Part shown: positions 26,707-36,400 of the stretch, piece by piece | Numbering within the stretch: position 1 is the first letter of the stretch | Layout of the letters: each line of letters starts with the position of its first letter | Assembly (NCBI GenBank): GCA_934433485.1 | Contig: CAKRZR010000013.1 | Coordinates: 14,768 to 78,767, forward strand | From: an uncultured Eubacteriales bacterium | GTDB lineage: Bacteria > Bacillota > Clostridia > Oscillospirales > CAG-272 | DNA length: 64,000 bases | Reading direction: 5' to 3' | Translations under genes and position numbers: made by a program | Notes under the pieces: model-generated | What the model saw: the letters and a program-made list of their open reading frames with translations, nothing else | What the model was told of the DNA's origin: nothing | Database searches by the model: none

Positions 26707-26735
26707 GTATAGCAAATCCTTCGGAATTTGTCAAG
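26707..26735 (-). promoter_or_regulatory. Promoter of the SCP2-GNAT-aminotransferase operon
   Basis: Minus strand: consensus TTGACA at 26735-26730, a 17-bp spacer and TATACT at 26712-26707, preceded by TGC (extended -10). Confidence 0.85.
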
Positions 26736-26738
26736 AAA

Positions 26739-26782
26739 AACCACGCTTCCGCGCGAAAAACGGCGTTCCCGCAGGCGTGGTT
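26739..26782. repeat. Inverted repeat between divergent operons
   Basis: AAACCACGC pairs with GCGTGGTTT across 26 bases, immediately upstream of the minus-strand -35. It may be an operator-like element or an old terminator. The remaining part of the 26550-27053 interval holds the two promoters and the leader hairpin and no gene. Confidence 0.4.
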
Positions 26783-26935
26783 TGTGTCCGGTTTGTTGCG
26801 CCCCTTTTACGCGTTTGTGGGTGGACTGTGGCAGAAAATCGGTGCTTTTTTATATAAATCGGCATATGAAGCGGATTTGCGCGATTCTGTCGCAATTCTC
26901 CCGCCGCACAGCGCAAAGTTTGTGTTGTCTTTCTA

Positions 26936-26964
26936 ATGACACCGGGGCAAAAAACTGCTATAAT
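26936..26964 (+). promoter_or_regulatory. Promoter of the fucO-like gene
   Basis: ATGACA at 26936-26941, a 17-bp spacer and TATAAT at 26959-26964, with an extended TG at 26956-26957. Confidence 0.7.
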
Positions 26965-27053
26965 GGAGTCGGTTCAGAAAGCGTCCCCATATGCGGACGT
27001 GTCGAAGAAACCACTGAAATGGATCAATCTGTTATATACGGAGGAAGTATAGT

Positions 27054-28196
27054 ATGGTCAATCGTTTTGTTCTGAATGCAATCTCTTATCACGGCAAGGG
27101 CGCGATCAAGGAAATCCCCGGTCTTGTCAAAGCAAAGGGCTACAAGAAAGCGTTTATCGCCTCTGACCCGGATCTCGTGAAGTTCGGCGTGACCAAGAAG
27201 GTAACGGATCTTCTCGACGAAGCCGGCATGGCATATGAAGTATACTCGGATATCAAGCCGAATCCGACCATTGAAAACGTACAGTCCGGTGTGGCTGCCT
27301 ACAAGGCAAGCGGCGCGGACTACATGATCACCATCGGCGGCGGCTCCTCCATGGACACCGGCAAGGCGATCGGCATCATCATCAACAACCCGGAATTTGC
27401 AGATGTGCGCAGTCTGGAGGGCGTTGCGCCAACCAAGAACCGCACTGTATTCACCATCGCCGTTCCGACCACGGCAGGCACCGCTGCGGAAGCGACCATC
27501 AACTACGTCATCACCGACGTGGAGCGGAAGCGCAAATTCGTATGTGTGGACACGAACGACATCCCGGATATCGCCATCGTCGACCCGGATATGATGTCCA
27601 CCATGCCGAAGGGTCTGACCGCCTCCACCGGTATGGACGCGCTGACCCACGCCATCGAGGGCTACACGACCCGCGCCGCATGGGAGCTGGCGGACTGCCT
27701 GAACCTCGAAGCCATCCGTCTGATCTCCAAGAGCCTGCGCGCCGCTGTCGCCAACGAAACCGACGGTCGTGAAGGCATGGCACTCGGTCAGTTCGTCACC
27801 GGCATGGCGTTCTCCAACGTAGGTCTCGGTATCGCGCACTCCATCGCGCACACCCTCGGCGCCGTATACGATACCCCGCACGGCGTTGCCTGCGCTATGA
27901 TGCTCCCGATCGTTATGGAATACAACGCGGACGTGACCGGCGAAAAGTTCAAGAACATCGCGGAAGCCATGGGCGTGGACACCACCGGTATGACCCAGGC
28001 GGAATACCGCAAGGCAGCCGTGGACGCGGTCCGTCAGCTCTCCGTTGACGTAGGCATCCCGACCAAGCTCCCGGCAATCAAGGAAGAGGACCTCGACTTC
28101 CTCGCAAAGTCCGCAGCGGCAGACGCATGCGCACCGGGCAACCCGAAGGAAGCATCCGTGGAGGATCTCAAGGCTCTGATCCGCAAGCTCATGTAA
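27054..28196 (+). CDS. fucO: Iron-containing alcohol dehydrogenase, lactaldehyde reductase type
   Basis: A 380-residue group III alcohol dehydrogenase. The NAD loop ITIGGGSSMDTGKAIG and the iron site (GMDALTHAIEGY, AHSIAHTLGAVYDTPHG, providing Asp and three His) are complete. Length and these blocks match FucO, which reduces L-lactaldehyde from fucose or rhamnose breakdown to 1,2-propanediol while reoxidising NADH. A related butanol or propanediol dehydrogenase is possible. GGAGGAAG lies eight bases from the ATG. It is monocistronic, with its own promoter and terminator. The fucosidase and rhamnosidase-like genes in the window fit this role. Confidence 0.8.
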   Translation: MVNRFVLNAISYHGKGAIKEIPGLVKAKGYKKAFIASDPDLVKFGVTKKVTDLLDEAGMAYEVYSDIKPNPTIENVQSGVAAYKASGADYMITIGGGSSMDTGKAIGIIINNPEFADVRSLEGVAPTKNRTVFTIAVPTTAGTAAEATINYVITDVERKRKFVCVDTNDIPDIAIVDPDMMSTMPKGLTASTGMDALTHAIEGYTTRAAWELADCLNLEAIRLISKSLRAAVANETDGREGMALGQFVTGMAFSNVGLGIAHSIAHTLGAVYDTPHGVACAMMLPIVMEYNADVTGEKFKNIAEAMGVDTTGMTQAEYRKAAVDAVRQLSVDVGIPTKLPAIKEEDLDFLAKSAAADACAPGNPKEASVEDLKALIRKLM

Positions 28197-28258
28197 TCTC
28201 CCCCGGCGAAAACACGCTCTATCGAAATATCCCTCGCAAGCAAATAGGATGAAAGAAA

Positions 28259-28299
28259 AAGACGGCATACGCTTCCTCGGCGTATGTCGTCTTTTTTTG
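28259..28299 (+). terminator. Terminator after the fucO-like gene
   Basis: AAGACGGCATACG pairs with CGTATGTCGTCTT (one mismatch), followed by TTTTTTT. Confidence 0.85.
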
Positions 28300-28398
28300 G
28301 GTGTATCGCTTCAGGCTGCGCTGAACAAATCGGGATTTCGCGCCGACAGGGATACCGCAAATTTTTCCGAAAAAAGCCGTAATTTTACCGCAAAAGCC

Positions 28399-28427
28399 TT
28401 GATAAAAGGAAGCGTTTGTGGTATAGT
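28399..28427 (+). promoter_or_regulatory. Promoter of pgk-tpiA
   Basis: TTGATA at 28399-28404, a 17-bp spacer and TATAGT at 28422-28427. Confidence 0.75.
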
Positions 28428-28465
28428 AATAGTGGCAAAAAATCTATATTATGAGGAGAGTTCCT

Positions 28466-29653
28466 ATGACCTACAATAAGAAAAGTGTAGAAGACATCGA
28501 CGTAGCCGGCAAGCGGGTTCTGGTCCGCTGCGACTTCAACGTTCCGCTCAAGGACGGCGTCATCACCGACGAAAACCGCATCAACGGCGCCCTGCCGACC
28601 ATCCAGTATCTGATGAGCCACGGCGCACGTGTGATCCTTTGCTCCCACCTCGGTCGTCCGAAGGGAGAATTCAACATGAAGTATTCTCTCGCACCCGTTG
28701 CGAAGAGACTGTCCGAAAAGCTCGGCGTGGAAGTGCCGCTCGCCGCGGATGTGATCGGTCCGGACGCCAAGGCGAAGGCCGCTGCTCTGAAGGACGGCGA
28801 CGTGATGCTGCTCGAAAACGTCCGTTTCCATGCGGAAGAGGAAAAGAACGATCCCGCGTTCTCCAAGGCACTCGCTTCTCTGGCGGATATCTTCGTGAAC
28901 GATGCGTTCGGCACCGCGCACAGAGCCCATTCCTCTACCGCCGGCGTGGCAGATTATCTTCCGGCAGTCTGCGGCTTCCTGATCCAGAAGGAGCTGAACG
29001 TTATGGGTAAGGCTCTGGACGATCCGGCGCGCCCGTTCGTAGCGATCCTCGGCGGTGCAAAGGTCTCCGACAAGATCGGCGTCATCAACAACCTCATCGA
29101 AAAGGTTGACACTCTCATCATCGGCGGCGGTATGGCGTACACCTTCTTCGCGGCGCTCGGCAACACCACCGGCACCTCCATCTGCGAACGGGACAAGCTC
29201 GACCTCGCCCGTGAGCTGATGGCAAAGGCAAGAGAAAAAGGCGTAAACTTCCTGCTCCCGGTAGACAACGTGATCGGTAGAGAATATAAGGAAGACACCA
29301 CCTTTATGCGCATCTACTCCGACTCCATTCCGGACGGCTGGATGGGACTCGACATCGGCGAAAAGACCCAGGAGCTCTACTCTAAGACCATCATCGGCTC
29401 CGGCACCGTGGTCTGGAACGGTCCGATGGGCGTTTCCGAATGGGAAAACTTCGCCTCCGGTACCCGCGCGGTCGCTAAGGCTGTCGCAGATTCCGGCGCG
29501 GTCTCCATCATCGGCGGCGGCGACTCCGCGGCGGCTGTCGAACAGCTCGGCTACGCGGACAAGATGACCCACATCTCCACCGGCGGCGGCGCGTCCCTCG
29601 AATTCTTAGAGGGCAAGGAGCTTCCCGGTATCGCCTGCCTCCAGGACAAGTAA
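28466..29653 (+). CDS. pgk: Phosphoglycerate kinase
   Basis: A 395-residue glycolytic enzyme transferring phosphate from 1,3-bisphosphoglycerate to ADP. Signature blocks are VLVRCDFNVPL, SHLGRPKGE, FVNDAFGTAHRAHSS, the GGAKVSDKI helix and C-terminal VSIIGGGDSAAAVEQ. Full length. The start at 28466 is chosen for GAGGAG located eight bases upstream. tpiA follows after 108 bp without a terminator, so the pair is probably cotranscribed; gapdh is not adjacent. Confidence 0.97.
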   Translation: MTYNKKSVEDIDVAGKRVLVRCDFNVPLKDGVITDENRINGALPTIQYLMSHGARVILCSHLGRPKGEFNMKYSLAPVAKRLSEKLGVEVPLAADVIGPDAKAKAAALKDGDVMLLENVRFHAEEEKNDPAFSKALASLADIFVNDAFGTAHRAHSSTAGVADYLPAVCGFLIQKELNVMGKALDDPARPFVAILGGAKVSDKIGVINNLIEKVDTLIIGGGMAYTFFAALGNTTGTSICERDKLDLARELMAKAREKGVNFLLPVDNVIGREYKEDTTFMRIYSDSIPDGWMGLDIGEKTQELYSKTIIGSGTVVWNGPMGVSEWENFASGTRAVAKAVADSGAVSIIGGGDSAAAVEQLGYADKMTHISTGGGASLEFLEGKELPGIACLQDK

Positions 29654-29720
29654 TCGTATAATACGTCCGAAAACGCAAAGAACGCTCGGACAGAATGGAA
29701 TTTCAAGCAACGAAAGGATC

Positions 29721-29744
29721 GGGAGAGGCTGCGCGGTCTCTCCC
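29721..29744 (+). other. Hairpin upstream of tpiA
   Basis: GGGAGAG pairs with CTCTCCC around a 10-base loop, ending 17 bases before the tpiA ATG. No T-run follows. It lies where a ribosome site would be expected and may affect tpiA translation or mark a processing point in the pgk-tpiA mRNA. Confidence 0.45.
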
Positions 29745-29761
29745 GGTATCGGTATAGAATC

Positions 29762-30532
29762 ATGAAAAAGTCTCATCGCAGTGTCGTGATCGCGGGCAAC
29801 TGGAAAATGAACATGACCCCGTCCACAGCAAAGGTCGCAGTGGCAGAAACCGCCGCTCTTTGCGCCGGTAAGGACGGCTGCAAGGTCGTGCTGTGCGTTC
29901 CGTTTGTAGACCTCCCCGTCGCCATCGAAGCGGCAAAGGGCACGAACGTACATATCGGCGCGCAGAACGTGCATTTTGAGAAAAAGGGTGCTTTCACCGG
30001 CGAGATCTCCGCGGACATGCTCCTGGAGCTCGGCTGCGAATACGTCATCATCGGTCACAGCGAACGGCGGCAGTACTTCGGCGAAACCGATGAAACCGTC
30101 AACAAGAGAGTCCGCGCCGCTCTGGACGCAGGACTGAAGGTCATCCTTTGCCTTGGGGAAGTGCTCGCGGAAAGACAGTCCGGCATCACCTCGGAGATCG
30201 TCTCCATGCAAACCAAGCTCGACCTCGCCGGGATTCCCGCAGAGCAGATGGCAAACGTCATCATCGCGTATGAACCGGTATGGGCAATCGGCACCGGTCT
30301 GACCGCGACCCCGGATCAGGCGGAGGAAGTCTGCGCCATTATCCGCGGGGTCGTCGCCGGTCTCTATGGCGAGGATATCGCAGAAGCGCTGACCATCCAG
30401 TACGGCGGATCCATGAACGACGGCAACGCCGCGGAGCTGCTCTCCAAGGTAGACGTGGACGGCGGTCTGATCGGCGGCGCGTCCCTCGTTCCGGCAAAGT
30501 TCGCGAAGATCGTGGACGCTGCGCAGGCATAA
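29762..30532 (+). CDS. tpiA: Triosephosphate isomerase
   Basis: A 256-residue TIM-barrel enzyme interconverting dihydroxyacetone phosphate and glyceraldehyde 3-phosphate. Catalytic motifs are all present: AGNWKMN (substrate Lys), IIGHSERR (electrophile His) and AYEPVWAIGTG (catalytic Glu), with the phosphate loop YGGSMNDGN. The start codon has no strong Shine-Dalgarno sequence within ten bases; the nearest purine-rich element (AAAGGA) lies upstream of a hairpin. It is downstream of pgk and followed by a terminator. Confidence 0.97.
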   Translation: MKKSHRSVVIAGNWKMNMTPSTAKVAVAETAALCAGKDGCKVVLCVPFVDLPVAIEAAKGTNVHIGAQNVHFEKKGAFTGEISADMLLELGCEYVIIGHSERRQYFGETDETVNKRVRAALDAGLKVILCLGEVLAERQSGITSEIVSMQTKLDLAGIPAEQMANVIIAYEPVWAIGTGLTATPDQAEEVCAIIRGVVAGLYGEDIAEALTIQYGGSMNDGNAAELLSKVDVDGGLIGGASLVPAKFAKIVDAAQA

Positions 30533-30548
30533 TCCAATCACAGAAATG

Positions 30549-30602
30549 AAAACGGCGCAGCCGCAGCGGAAATCTTTTTCCAATCCGACCGCGCCGTTTT
30601 TT
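30549..30602 (+). terminator. Terminator of pgk-tpiA
   Basis: AAAACGGCGC (30549-30558) pairs with GCGCCGTTTT (30591-30600), followed by further T residues. Confidence 0.75.
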
Positions 30603-30619
30603 CCATAAGAGGAATCAAT

Positions 30620-31105
30620 ATGTTAGAGATCAAAGAATGCACCTTTGAGCCGTTTGCCGTGATCGGACTGGTCGGCGACAGCGACGAGGGTCCCGGCTAC
30701 GTGGACGCGCTGTGGCAGAAAATGAACAAATACGGCAAATCCATCATGCACCTTGCGAAAAAGGACGACGACGGCGAGATCATGGGCGCGTGGGGACTGA
30801 TGAACGATGAATCCCTCTCGTTCCTGCCGCCGGACGAACGCAAATCGAAAAAGGTCGTCTATCTCGCCGGGATCGAAACCGCCGTGGACGCGAAGCCGCC
30901 GAAGGGATATACGAAATGGGTCGTGCCAGCGTTTGATTACGTGTACGCGCCGGTCGTCGGGCAGAAAACCGCCGTCATCCAGGAGGTCATGGCGTATCTC
31001 GATGCGCACGATCTGACCTTTGCCGCCTGCCCGTTCGATTTCATGCCGCCAGGTGGCGGAAACATGTATCTGTTTTTCCCGGTAAAGGCGGATACGGACA
31101 AATAA
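30620..31105 (+). CDS. GyrI-like small-molecule-binding domain protein
   Basis: A 161-residue stand-alone protein resembling the GyrI/AraC-effector-binding (SHS2-type) fold: an N-terminal strand CTFEPFAVIGLVG, YLAGIETAV in the middle, KWVVPAFDYVYAPVVG, and a late CPFDFMPPGGGNMYLFFPV strand. Such domains bind drugs or small ligands, and some hydrolyse cyclopropane-type toxins. There is no DNA-binding domain. AGAGGAA precedes the ATG by six bases. It starts an apparent operon with a transglutaminase-like protein (18 bp) and a membrane protein (1 bp). Ligand unknown. Confidence 0.65.
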   Translation: MLEIKECTFEPFAVIGLVGDSDEGPGYVDALWQKMNKYGKSIMHLAKKDDDGEIMGAWGLMNDESLSFLPPDERKSKKVVYLAGIETAVDAKPPKGYTKWVVPAFDYVYAPVVGQKTAVIQEVMAYLDAHDLTFAACPFDFMPPGGGNMYLFFPVKADTDK

Positions 31106-31123
31106 AGAAAACGGAGGACGACC

Positions 31124-32533
31124 ATGCTGCCAAACGATCCCTTTTGCTATACGGAGCTGCAATACCTGACCGTGCCGCTGCCTGCCGAAATCGCCGCACT
31201 GCGGGAACGCGCCGATTTTGCCGGTGAGGTACGCCGGATCGATGAGCTGCTGCCGCGTGTCACCGATACCGTCATGCGCAAGCGGTTGAACCTGGAGCGC
31301 TTCATCGCCAACGGGCTGACAAAGGATTACAAAACGGATTTCGCCGCCATGCTTGAGAAGCTGCGCGAGCGGTATCCGGCTGTGACGGCGGCGCACCTTT
31401 CTGAAATTCTCGACATGGGCTTTGCCGACGTGGTGTACCGCCCGGATGCCGTGTATTTCGAAAACGCCGCGCTCTCCAATATCCTCGACCAGTGCGCCAC
31501 ATATCTGCGCCGGATCGCGGAGTCCGATTATATTCCGCAGCCCGATTACCGAATCACGGAGACGCACATCGCCGCACTGCGAAAATACGAGACGGTGCGC
31601 ATTCGATACACGGTGCGGGAATCCGTGCGTCCGGACATTGTACGCGAAGGCAAAACGCTGCGGGTCTGGCTGCCGTATCCATGCGTGACGCCGGAGCTCT
31701 CCGACACAAGACTGCTTGCCGCCTCCCATCCCGTGCGCATCGACGATCACCCGCTCCGCTGCGCCTATATGGAGATCCCCGACTACCACGGCGAGACGGC
31801 GGAGATCACCCTGTCGTTCGCGAATACGGCATACTACAGAGAGATCGCGCCGGATATGGTGGACGAAGTACAGCCGCATATGCCCGAATACCTCGGTGAA
31901 CAGCTCTCGCACATCCATTTTTCGCCGTATCTGCGCCTGCTGGAAGCGGAGATCACCGGGCATCACAAAAATCCCCTCGTCCGCGCGCGCCGCATTTACG
32001 ACTACATCACAAAGAACGTCCGCTACTCCTTCATGCGCGAATACCGCTACTTTGACGACATCCCGACCTACTGCGCCGTCAACCATCGCGGAGACTGCGG
32101 CGTACAGGCGCTGCTCTTCATCACCCTTGCCCGCATATCCGGCATTCCGGCGCGCTGGCAATCCGGCAATTTCGTCAAGCCCGCGCTCTCGGACAGCAAG
32201 GGCGGTCACATCGGCTCCCACGACTGGGCGCAGTTCTATATTGCCCCGTTTGGCTGGCTTTTGTGCGATCCCTCCGTCGGCGGCGGCGCGTATCGGAATG
32301 GCAAAGAGGACATCTGGAACTTCTATTTCTGCCACGCCGACGCGTTCCGGTATATCTGCGCGACCGCGTTCCAGAGCGATCTGTCCCCGGCAAAGACGTA
32401 CATGCGCCTCGATCCCTACGACAACCAGAGCGGCGAGGCGGAATACACGGACGAATACCTCGATCCCGACGACGTGACCTGCCGCAAGGAAATCTGCGAT
32501 ACCGAGATCACCTGCGGCGCGGAGGACGACTGA
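31124..32533 (+). CDS. Transglutaminase-like cysteine protease-fold protein
   Basis: A 469-residue cytosolic protein with no signal peptide. The C-terminal half is a transglutaminase-core domain whose triad appears in order: Cys in HRGDCGVQALLF, His in IGSHDWAQFY and Asp in LLCDPSVGG. The N-terminal 150 residues are helical, followed by a beta-rich stretch (KTLRVWLPYPCVTPEL) as often precedes this core in bacteria. It likely acts as a peptidase or amidase. GGAGGAC lies upstream. It is operonic with the GyrI-like and membrane proteins; no substrate can be assigned. Confidence 0.8.
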   Translation: MLPNDPFCYTELQYLTVPLPAEIAALRERADFAGEVRRIDELLPRVTDTVMRKRLNLERFIANGLTKDYKTDFAAMLEKLRERYPAVTAAHLSEILDMGFADVVYRPDAVYFENAALSNILDQCATYLRRIAESDYIPQPDYRITETHIAALRKYETVRIRYTVRESVRPDIVREGKTLRVWLPYPCVTPELSDTRLLAASHPVRIDDHPLRCAYMEIPDYHGETAEITLSFANTAYYREIAPDMVDEVQPHMPEYLGEQLSHIHFSPYLRLLEAEITGHHKNPLVRARRIYDYITKNVRYSFMREYRYFDDIPTYCAVNHRGDCGVQALLFITLARISGIPARWQSGNFVKPALSDSKGGHIGSHDWAQFYIAPFGWLLCDPSVGGGAYRNGKEDIWNFYFCHADAFRYICATAFQSDLSPAKTYMRLDPYDNQSGEAEYTDEYLDPDDVTCRKEICDTEITCGAEDD

Positions 32534-32534
32534 C

Positions 32535-33122
32535 ATGTTCTGGCGCGGCGTCGGAGGGCTCGTTCTCTGCATCGCCCTGTTTCCCGTAATCCGACTTTTC
32601 TGCAAGCGCGTCTCCCTTGTCCTGCGCCTGAAAAAGGTCTGCCGGGAAAAAGGATTTGCGCTGACCCCGCTGCACCGGCTGTGGTTTCTCTGGCTGCGCG
32701 GCGGCAATACGTTTGATTTTGCCGTGGAAACGCGGGACGACGCGTATGCCGTAAAGCTCTTCGGCGTGTGGCGAAAGCACGACGAGCTGCGCTTTGGACC
32801 GGGGGACAGCTACCTCGTGCGCCACCAGTTCGCCTTTCTCTCCCGTATGGGCGAAGGCATTGCCATGACGCTGTGGGAATCGCGCGAAAAACCGCTGCCT
32901 GTCTATCGGTACACGCAGGAGATGACGGATTCCTATGCCGGAAAGCTGTGGAAACCCGTGCTTCTGATGCACCCGGTTGGTCTTTCGATCCGACTCGTGG
33001 ACAAACGCGGCTCCTCCGTCCAGATTTGCTCCGGCGACTGCGCGTCCCGGTACCCGATCACCTCCGCATTCCAATTTCTGGAAACGCTCCAATGCGCGCC
33101 GGAATGGGAACACAAAAAATAA
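32535..33122 (+). CDS. Unknown membrane-anchored protein
   Basis: A 195-residue protein that I do not recognise. It has one N-terminal membrane segment (GGLVLCIALFPVIRLF) followed by a basic stretch (CKRVSLVLRLKKVCR), implying a cytoplasmic main domain of about 165 residues with several Trp and Leu residues and two Cys near the end (ICSGDCASRY). It starts one base after the transglutaminase stop codon, so translation is coupled, and it is followed by a terminator. It may position the transglutaminase-like protein at the membrane, which is inference. Confidence 0.6.
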   Translation: MFWRGVGGLVLCIALFPVIRLFCKRVSLVLRLKKVCREKGFALTPLHRLWFLWLRGGNTFDFAVETRDDAYAVKLFGVWRKHDELRFGPGDSYLVRHQFAFLSRMGEGIAMTLWESREKPLPVYRYTQEMTDSYAGKLWKPVLLMHPVGLSIRLVDKRGSSVQICSGDCASRYPITSAFQFLETLQCAPEWEHKK

Positions 33123-33130
33123 CAATGCCA

Positions 33131-33178
33131 AAAAACGACCGCACATCACGACAAAAACGCGTGTGCGATCGTTTTTCT
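33131..33178 (+). terminator. Terminator of the GyrI-transglutaminase operon
   Basis: AAAAACGACCGCACA pairs with TGTGCGATCGTTTTT (one mismatch), ending in a T-run. Confidence 0.75.
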
Positions 33179-33198
33179 TATGTGCGATCGGTTTGACT

Positions 33199-33471
33199 TT
33201 ATCCCGCGAGATACACAATCCACGCGACAAGGACAACGGCGGCGACCAGTCCCATCGCGCCCACCGGCAGCCACAGCGCGATCCCGGCGAGTCCGTTCGC
33301 CTTGCCTTCCAGATACCGGCAAACCGGCACGGCGGCAAAGCAGACAAAGAGCACCGGCAAAACGACAGCGAGCGGCAAAACATGCGCCCACAGGTAGCAT
33401 AGTCCGCAGATCAGGGCAAGCATACAGATGCATAGCTCAAAAATGCGGTATTTTGAAAAATTCGACTTCAT
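33199..33471 (-). CDS. Small three-helix membrane protein
   Basis: A 90-residue hydrophobic protein with about three membrane helices (ICMLALICGLCYLWAHV, LAVVLPVLFVCFAAVPV, GAMGLVAAVVLVAWIVYL) and a short positively charged N-terminus, probably cytoplasmic. GGAGGAT lies upstream of the ATG. It begins 24 bases after the stop of the 1018-residue exoprotein gene, so it is likely the last gene of the GH95 operon. Function unknown. Confidence 0.6.
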   Translation of the reverse strand: MKSNFSKYRIFELCICMLALICGLCYLWAHVLPLAVVLPVLFVCFAAVPVCRYLEGKANGLAGIALWLPVGAMGLVAAVVLVAWIVYLAG

Positions 33472-33495
33472 TGTATCCTCCGTTTCCCGCCTGTT

Positions 33496-36400
33496 TTATC
33501 GGCTCCGGTAGGGATTCCCCGGATGACGGACAGACTCTGCGGTTTCCGCGCGTTCCGCCTCCTCACGGTCACGACGGTTGAGCAGCGCAATGGTACAGAA
33601 CGTGAAAATCGCCACAAGCACAAGGAAATACGCCGCGTACGCGCCGTTTTGGCTCTGCATATCCCCGCTCTTTTCGATCGGATAGAACCGTTCGCGCAGG
33701 GTCTGACCGTCCTCCGCAGCACTGCCGGCTGTGACCAAGGATACCTCCAAAATCACATCCGACTCCGCATAAATGAGGATTCCCACATATTCGACGTTCT
33801 GCGCGTACGGATAGGCGGTAAGGTCGCAGTGCACGGTGTACACGCCGTCCGCGGTGATGGGATCGATCGCGTATTCCGCCCGGCAGTCGTCCGCGCCGAC
33901 CAAGAACAGCAGCGTCACCGGTCGTGAGGTTCCGCGCACGGCGATGGTGAACGCGAGGTCCGTTACACCGCCGCAGTCCACGCTCTGTGCAAAGTCGCCA
34001 AGCAGGATGCCGCCCGCGATACCCTCTGTGGTGTCCGCGTATCGTTCAAACGGCATGACGCTTTGCAAGGATCGCGCCTGTTCGCCGTCGTGGTCGGAAA
34101 ATGCCTGGCTATAATCCGTGATGAGCGAGGTGATCCCGCCGCCCGCGAGCCAGCTGTCGTTGTGGTAGAGTGCTGTGAAATCCCATAGGCGGATCTGTCC
34201 GGCGAGCGTCTGTGCACTCTCTCCGACAGTGGCGGTCAGATTCACGACGCTCCGTTCCCCCGTGCCGATTCCGTTGATGGCGGCATACGTCTTCTGCGCG
34301 ACTGCGGTATAGATCCGACGCAGCGACAAAACGACGGCACGCGGCTTCTCTCTGCCGACTGTATTTGTCAGATTCTCGTACCGCGCGACCAGATTCGCCT
34401 TGTCCTCCGCCGTGTTGTCCGGCTCCCAAAAATACAAAACGCCTGAATAGCTGTCGTTTTCAGCAAGCGAAGTGCCAATCGCCGCTGTTATCGCCGTCTG
34501 GGATTCACTATCGTCGTGGAAATACCAGCCGAGGAGCCACGGCGTATCTCCTTTTTCGTCCATGGCAGAGACGATACGCGCACAGACCCCCTCCGGATTG
34601 TATGTATCCGCCTCCGGACAGCGCACCGCCTCACCGCGATAGGTATAGCCGTCCGCGAATGGCAGCACCAGCATGATCCCCGGCAGCTGTGCCGACGCGA
34701 TCCGATAGGTGTACGCAGCAAGCTGCCCCAGCTCGTCCATGACGGTATCCGTGAGCCGTGCGCCGACGTACTTTTCGCAGTTCAGTCCGCGTCCGAGAAG
34801 GATGCCGTCCACCTCGTCGTACCGTTCCAAGAGATAGGACAGAAGCGCGCCGTAGGTTTCCGCGCTCTCCGCCTCTGCGAGACACGGCAAATAGGAAGCC
34901 GCGGCGACGGAATCATAGGTCAGCCCGGCAATCGGCGTATCCGAGGTGATGCGCAGCCAGATCTCCAGACCCGCCTTCGCGTAAAACGGAATATCGCCGT
35001 CGAGCTGACGCAGAAAATCCGCGTTCAAGGCAACGTTGGTGTCCCCACGGCGGCACAGCACGGACTTTTCTCCGGCGGCGAGCAGCGTATTGAGCGGCAC
35101 ATCGACCACCACATGGGATACGTTTGACTCGTACACACCCATCGCGCTCGCGTTTTCCAGTCCCAGTGTGGATACCACGGACGCGGACGGCTCTCTGCCC
35201 CCGAAATACCGCGGCTTGGTCAGATAGAGGTCGCGCGCGTCTCCGTTCTCGTCCTTTTCCCGGATCGCCACCGTATAGAGCCACGTATCCGCCTTTTCCC
35301 CAAGCGGCGCAAAAGCCACGCGGAAGTCAAAGGTATTTGCCACCGGCGCGGCAGCCAGGGTCACGGATTCGCCGTCCTCTCCCTCCGGCAGCGCAAGCAG
35401 CACGATCTGGTCCCCGCTGTACTGCCGTACCAGCTCCCGCCGGATCTTTCCGCTGCAATCGAGCTGCCGGTCGTTCACGGTACCGCCGAGGGTCAGCGAA
35501 TACTTTTCCAGTCCTCCGAGAATCGGCACGCTTTTTCCGGCAGTGCTCTTATACGTCTCGATGGCGACCGATTGCAGCGCGAAGGAATAGCCGTCCGTGG
35601 CTGTGACATTCTCAAACTGGAGTGTGTATGTGCGCCACAGCTGCTCGCCTTCCTCCGCAATCGTTCCGGTCGCGATCCGATAGCGCACGCCGCCCGTCAC
35701 GCGCACAGGCCTGGTCGTGACAGTTTCGCCGCTCTCCTCCGTCAGCACGCAGGTCAGCGTTCCGCCGGTTTCCACACCGTCTAAGGCAATGGTGAGCACG
35801 CGCTCCCCGGCGTCGTAGGTCAAAACGGAATCCGCGATCGCAGCTGTTACGGTCATGTTTCCGTTCGCGTCCGGAAACAGGTACACGGCTTCTCCGTCGA
35901 GGACCTGACATCTGCCGTCCTCCGCCGTGATTTCCGCCGCATTCAGGTGCGCAAACAGCCACGGATTCCGCTCCGTCCACACAGGCGGCGTCCATTCCAT
36001 GCGTTCTGGCGGATTTTCGCGGTCATAGGCGACGGAAATATCAAGCGCCGTGACAGTATCACCCAGCGGCTCCGCGGACAGGTGGACAGCCACCCGTCGA
36101 TTGGCAGGAAGGTCCGTCTGATATACTGTGTCCACGCCATCGCTGCGGCAGGTGATCGTGACCGCATACGTCCGATCCTCCGCCGCCGACAGATCGGAAA
36201 TATATACGCCAATGGACAGCGCCCGTGCGCTTCGGACAGAGATGCTCCCGCGATACTGCACGCTCGCCGTATCCGCCGTGGCAGACGGTCGCAGAACCAG
36301 TCGCGCGCCGTCCTCGAGGATTTCGACGCCGGAGGTCGCTTGTGTGCCGTCGGATGCGCCGCCGCGATAGTACCATGTGCCGCTGTCGGTCGCCACGCCG

